Assembly: GCA_001931905.2 (NCBI GenBank)
Contig: MSJI02000342.1
Location: 1-30,596, forward strand
Direction of reading: 5' to 3'
DNA length: 30,596 nt
DNA from: Cladosporium sp. IMV 00045
Lineage: Eukaryota; Ascomycota; Dothideomycetes; Cladosporiales; Cladosporiaceae
The notes beneath the pieces were generated by a model. It saw only the letters and a program-made list of their open reading frames with translations. It searched no databases and was not told where the DNA came from. Positions within the stretch are counted from its first letter, which is position 1. Each line of letters begins with the position of its first letter. The position numbers and the translations under genes were made by a program. Below are positions 28,505 to 30,596 of this stretch, piece after piece.

Positions 28505-30596
28505 ATGGTCTACCTCGTTCCTAAGTACTTCCAGTCGCATGGTGTGGCTCGAAGGCTGCATACCAGATCCCTACTGATCGCCATCAATCTGGTGGCAGGT
28601 CTTTCGATTTTCTTCTTCGGCTACGACCAAGGTACGGCACCCTCCGGTGAATGCTGAGAAAGCTTTGGGCAACAAGCGAGCTGACATACAACAGGTCTCA
28701 TGGGCGGCGTGAACACCACTCGACACTATGCCCACACGATGGGATTCGGGCATTGGGACGAAGCGGAGCAGATCGTGAAAGTCGACAAACCACTTTTGCA
28801 GGGAGGCATCGTCGCAGTGTATTACCTGCCGGGAACACTGGTCGGCGCGCTCTGGGGAGGCTGGCTAGGAGATCGCTACGGGAGAATCAGCACACTTGGG
28901 TTTGGATGCCTGTGGACAATCTTTGGTGCTATCTTGCAGGCTTCGGCGCAGAATGCAGATTGGATGTTTTGCGGTAAGCAAATCTGGCGTTCGAGACCTC
29001 CATTGAAGATTAATTGGACTGACAAACCTAGCTCGTGTGATCAATGGCGTTGGCACTGGCATTCTGACAGCTATCACTCCCGTTTGGGCTACGGAAATTG
29101 CGTCTCACCATTCTAGAGGTGCATTCGGTAAGCTTGGCCTCATTTGTTCATGTACTGCCCCCGAACATCGCGTACTGACTTCTTACCTACAGTTGCGATG
29201 GAGTTTACTCTGAACATCTTCGGTGTCGTCGTGGCCTATTGGCTCGAATTGTTAGTTTTTGCTGCCACATTACTGCCCACTAATACTCACAATTGCTTAG
29301 TGGTACCTCCTTCTACGGAGATGGAACTTCGAGCTTCATCTGGCGATTCCCCGTCGCCTTCCAGATTGTTCCATTGGTTGGCCTCTTCATCGTCATTTGG
29401 TTCATGCCTGAGTGAGTTTATGCGCCCTTCAATGTTCGGGATCATGGCTCTGACGTATCCCACAGGTCGCCGCGTTGGCTGGTGAAAGAGGGCATGGAGG
29501 ACGAGGCGCGGTACCTACTCGAACGCCTCCGCGGCGAAGGATCCAACGAAGCCCTCTCCGAATTCCAGAATGTCTGCGCCCTTGCGAAGCTCGACAGAGA
29601 AGAGCCGAAGCAGGCCAGCTACTGGTCAATGCTCACTGGTATCGGTACCGGTAAAGCTCATACAGCACGGCGTGTGCAGCTCGTGGTGTGGCTTCAGATC
29701 TTACAAGAGTGGATTGGCATTGCGGGTATCACGATCTATGGCCCGGAGATCTTTACCATCGCCGGTATCAGTTCCAAGGACAGACAATGGGTCAGCGGCT
29801 TGAACAACATCACTTACATGGTAAGTTTACCCAACATTCTTCTGCTGTCTTCCGCTAACCAATCCTGGAGTTCTCTACTCTCGTCTGTGTCTTCACCTTG
29901 GACCGCATTGGTCGCCGTTGGACTCTTTACTGGGGCGCCATCGGGCAAGGAATCTGTTGTTTCATTGCTGGCGGGCTTTCGTATGTGACCATCAACGCGA
30001 CTGGATCCTTCAAGACGCACGTTGGCGGAGCTGCTGTCTTCTTCGTGTTTCTTTACACCGCCATTTTCGGTGCCACATGGCTTACCGTTCCTTGGCTGTA
30101 TCCCGGTAAGTGTTGAGATGTGCCGATTACTACTCGCGTTGACGGGTTTTGCTGACTTCAATCGATCAAAGCGGAGATCTTCCCTCTGCAAATCCGTGCC
30201 AGAGGCAACTCATGGGGAGTGGTCGGGTGGTCCATTGGTAATGGGTGGTGTGTAAGTATACATCGCAGGCTGACCGAGCAAGGCTGAACAAGGCTGACAA
30301 GAACGCAGGTGCTGCTGCTCCCAACAATCTTCGCCCGCCTGAATGAGAAGACACTGTACATCTTCGGTGGCGTCAACGTCCTTGCGATCATCGTCGTCTG
30401 GGCACTCTACCCAGAGACGAACCAACGCACGCTCGAAGAGATTGACAATCTGTTCTCTTGTGACAGCATTTGGAATTGGAAGGCCGAGAAGCACTTTGCC
30501 CAGTTGAAGGAGGAAGATACGGTGATGGGAGATGTCGTCAGAAGGGCGAGCAGCGTGGGCAATGCCGACCATATGAAGGCTTTCAGGGAAGACTCC
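28505..30596 (+). CDS. MFS sugar transporter, 3' end outside the window
   Basis: Nine exons are visible: 28505-28631, 28695-28973, 29032-29127, 29193-29250, 29301-29411, 29466-29820, 29871-30105, 30172-30251 and 30309 to the window end. They give 543 residues so far, without a stop. Every junction keeps frame and most have GTAAGT/GTGAGT-type donors. Sugar porter signatures: FFGYDQGLMGGV in helix 1, GGWLGDRYGR after helix 2, PESPRWLV at the end of the N-half, LDRIGRRW in the C-half and PETNQRTLEEID after helix 12. It should be a plasma-membrane proton-coupled uptake carrier for hexoses or polyols; the substrate cannot be read from sequence. Only the cytosolic C-terminal tail is missing. Confidence 0.95.

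Noticed and set aside
1..30596. CRISPR arrays, rRNA or tRNA genes
   Set aside because: No regularly spaced repeats, rRNA-like conserved blocks or convincing tRNA cloverleaf segments were noticed on reading; a tRNA scan was not possible here.

Overview
The window looks like the left subtelomere of a filamentous ascomycete, probably a Pezizomycotina species. The sequence opens with two CCCTAA units. The genes carry many short introns (about 50-75 nt, mostly GTAAGT/GTGAGT-type donors and often a CTAAC/CTGAC-like branch site). There is a Zn2Cys6 regulator, a Fot1/pogo-type transposon, and marks of repeat-induced point mutation (RIP): TA-rich repeats and loss of CpA/TpG. No genus can be named safely.

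Layout. 1-890: RIP-like subtelomeric DNA with an 80-bp telomere-seeded repeat present twice. 1446-9285: a compact metabolic module of a glutamine-dependent asparagine synthetase-like enzyme, an isocitrate lyase/PEP mutase family lyase, a DHA1-type MFS exporter and a stand-alone amino-acid-type adenylating enzyme. 9812-11453: a five-exon secreted cysteine-containing protein of unknown function. 11722-13556: a dead Fot1/pogo-like transposon with intact ends. 14218-15889: a secreted FAD-linked (berberine-bridge-like) oxidase. 17068-20552: two divergent housekeeping genes, SGD1/NOM1 (ribosome biogenesis) and SRP14 (signal recognition particle). 20901-22149: two weak hypothetical genes. 22812-25136: a Zn2Cys6 transcription factor. 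26167-27558: a membrane-protein pseudogene with three in-frame stops. 28505-30596: an MFS sugar transporter running off the right edge.

How it may work together. The first four genes are packed together and share a GATC-rich divergent promoter in their middle. They look like a small biosynthetic cluster that would activate an amino acid, form an amide and export the product, with a C-C lyase supplying or removing a carboxylic acid unit. This is inference from gene families and order. The FAD oxidase lies beyond the transposon and may or may not belong. Exon coordinates were deduced by hand from splice signals, reading frame and family motifs; every junction listed keeps the reading frame.
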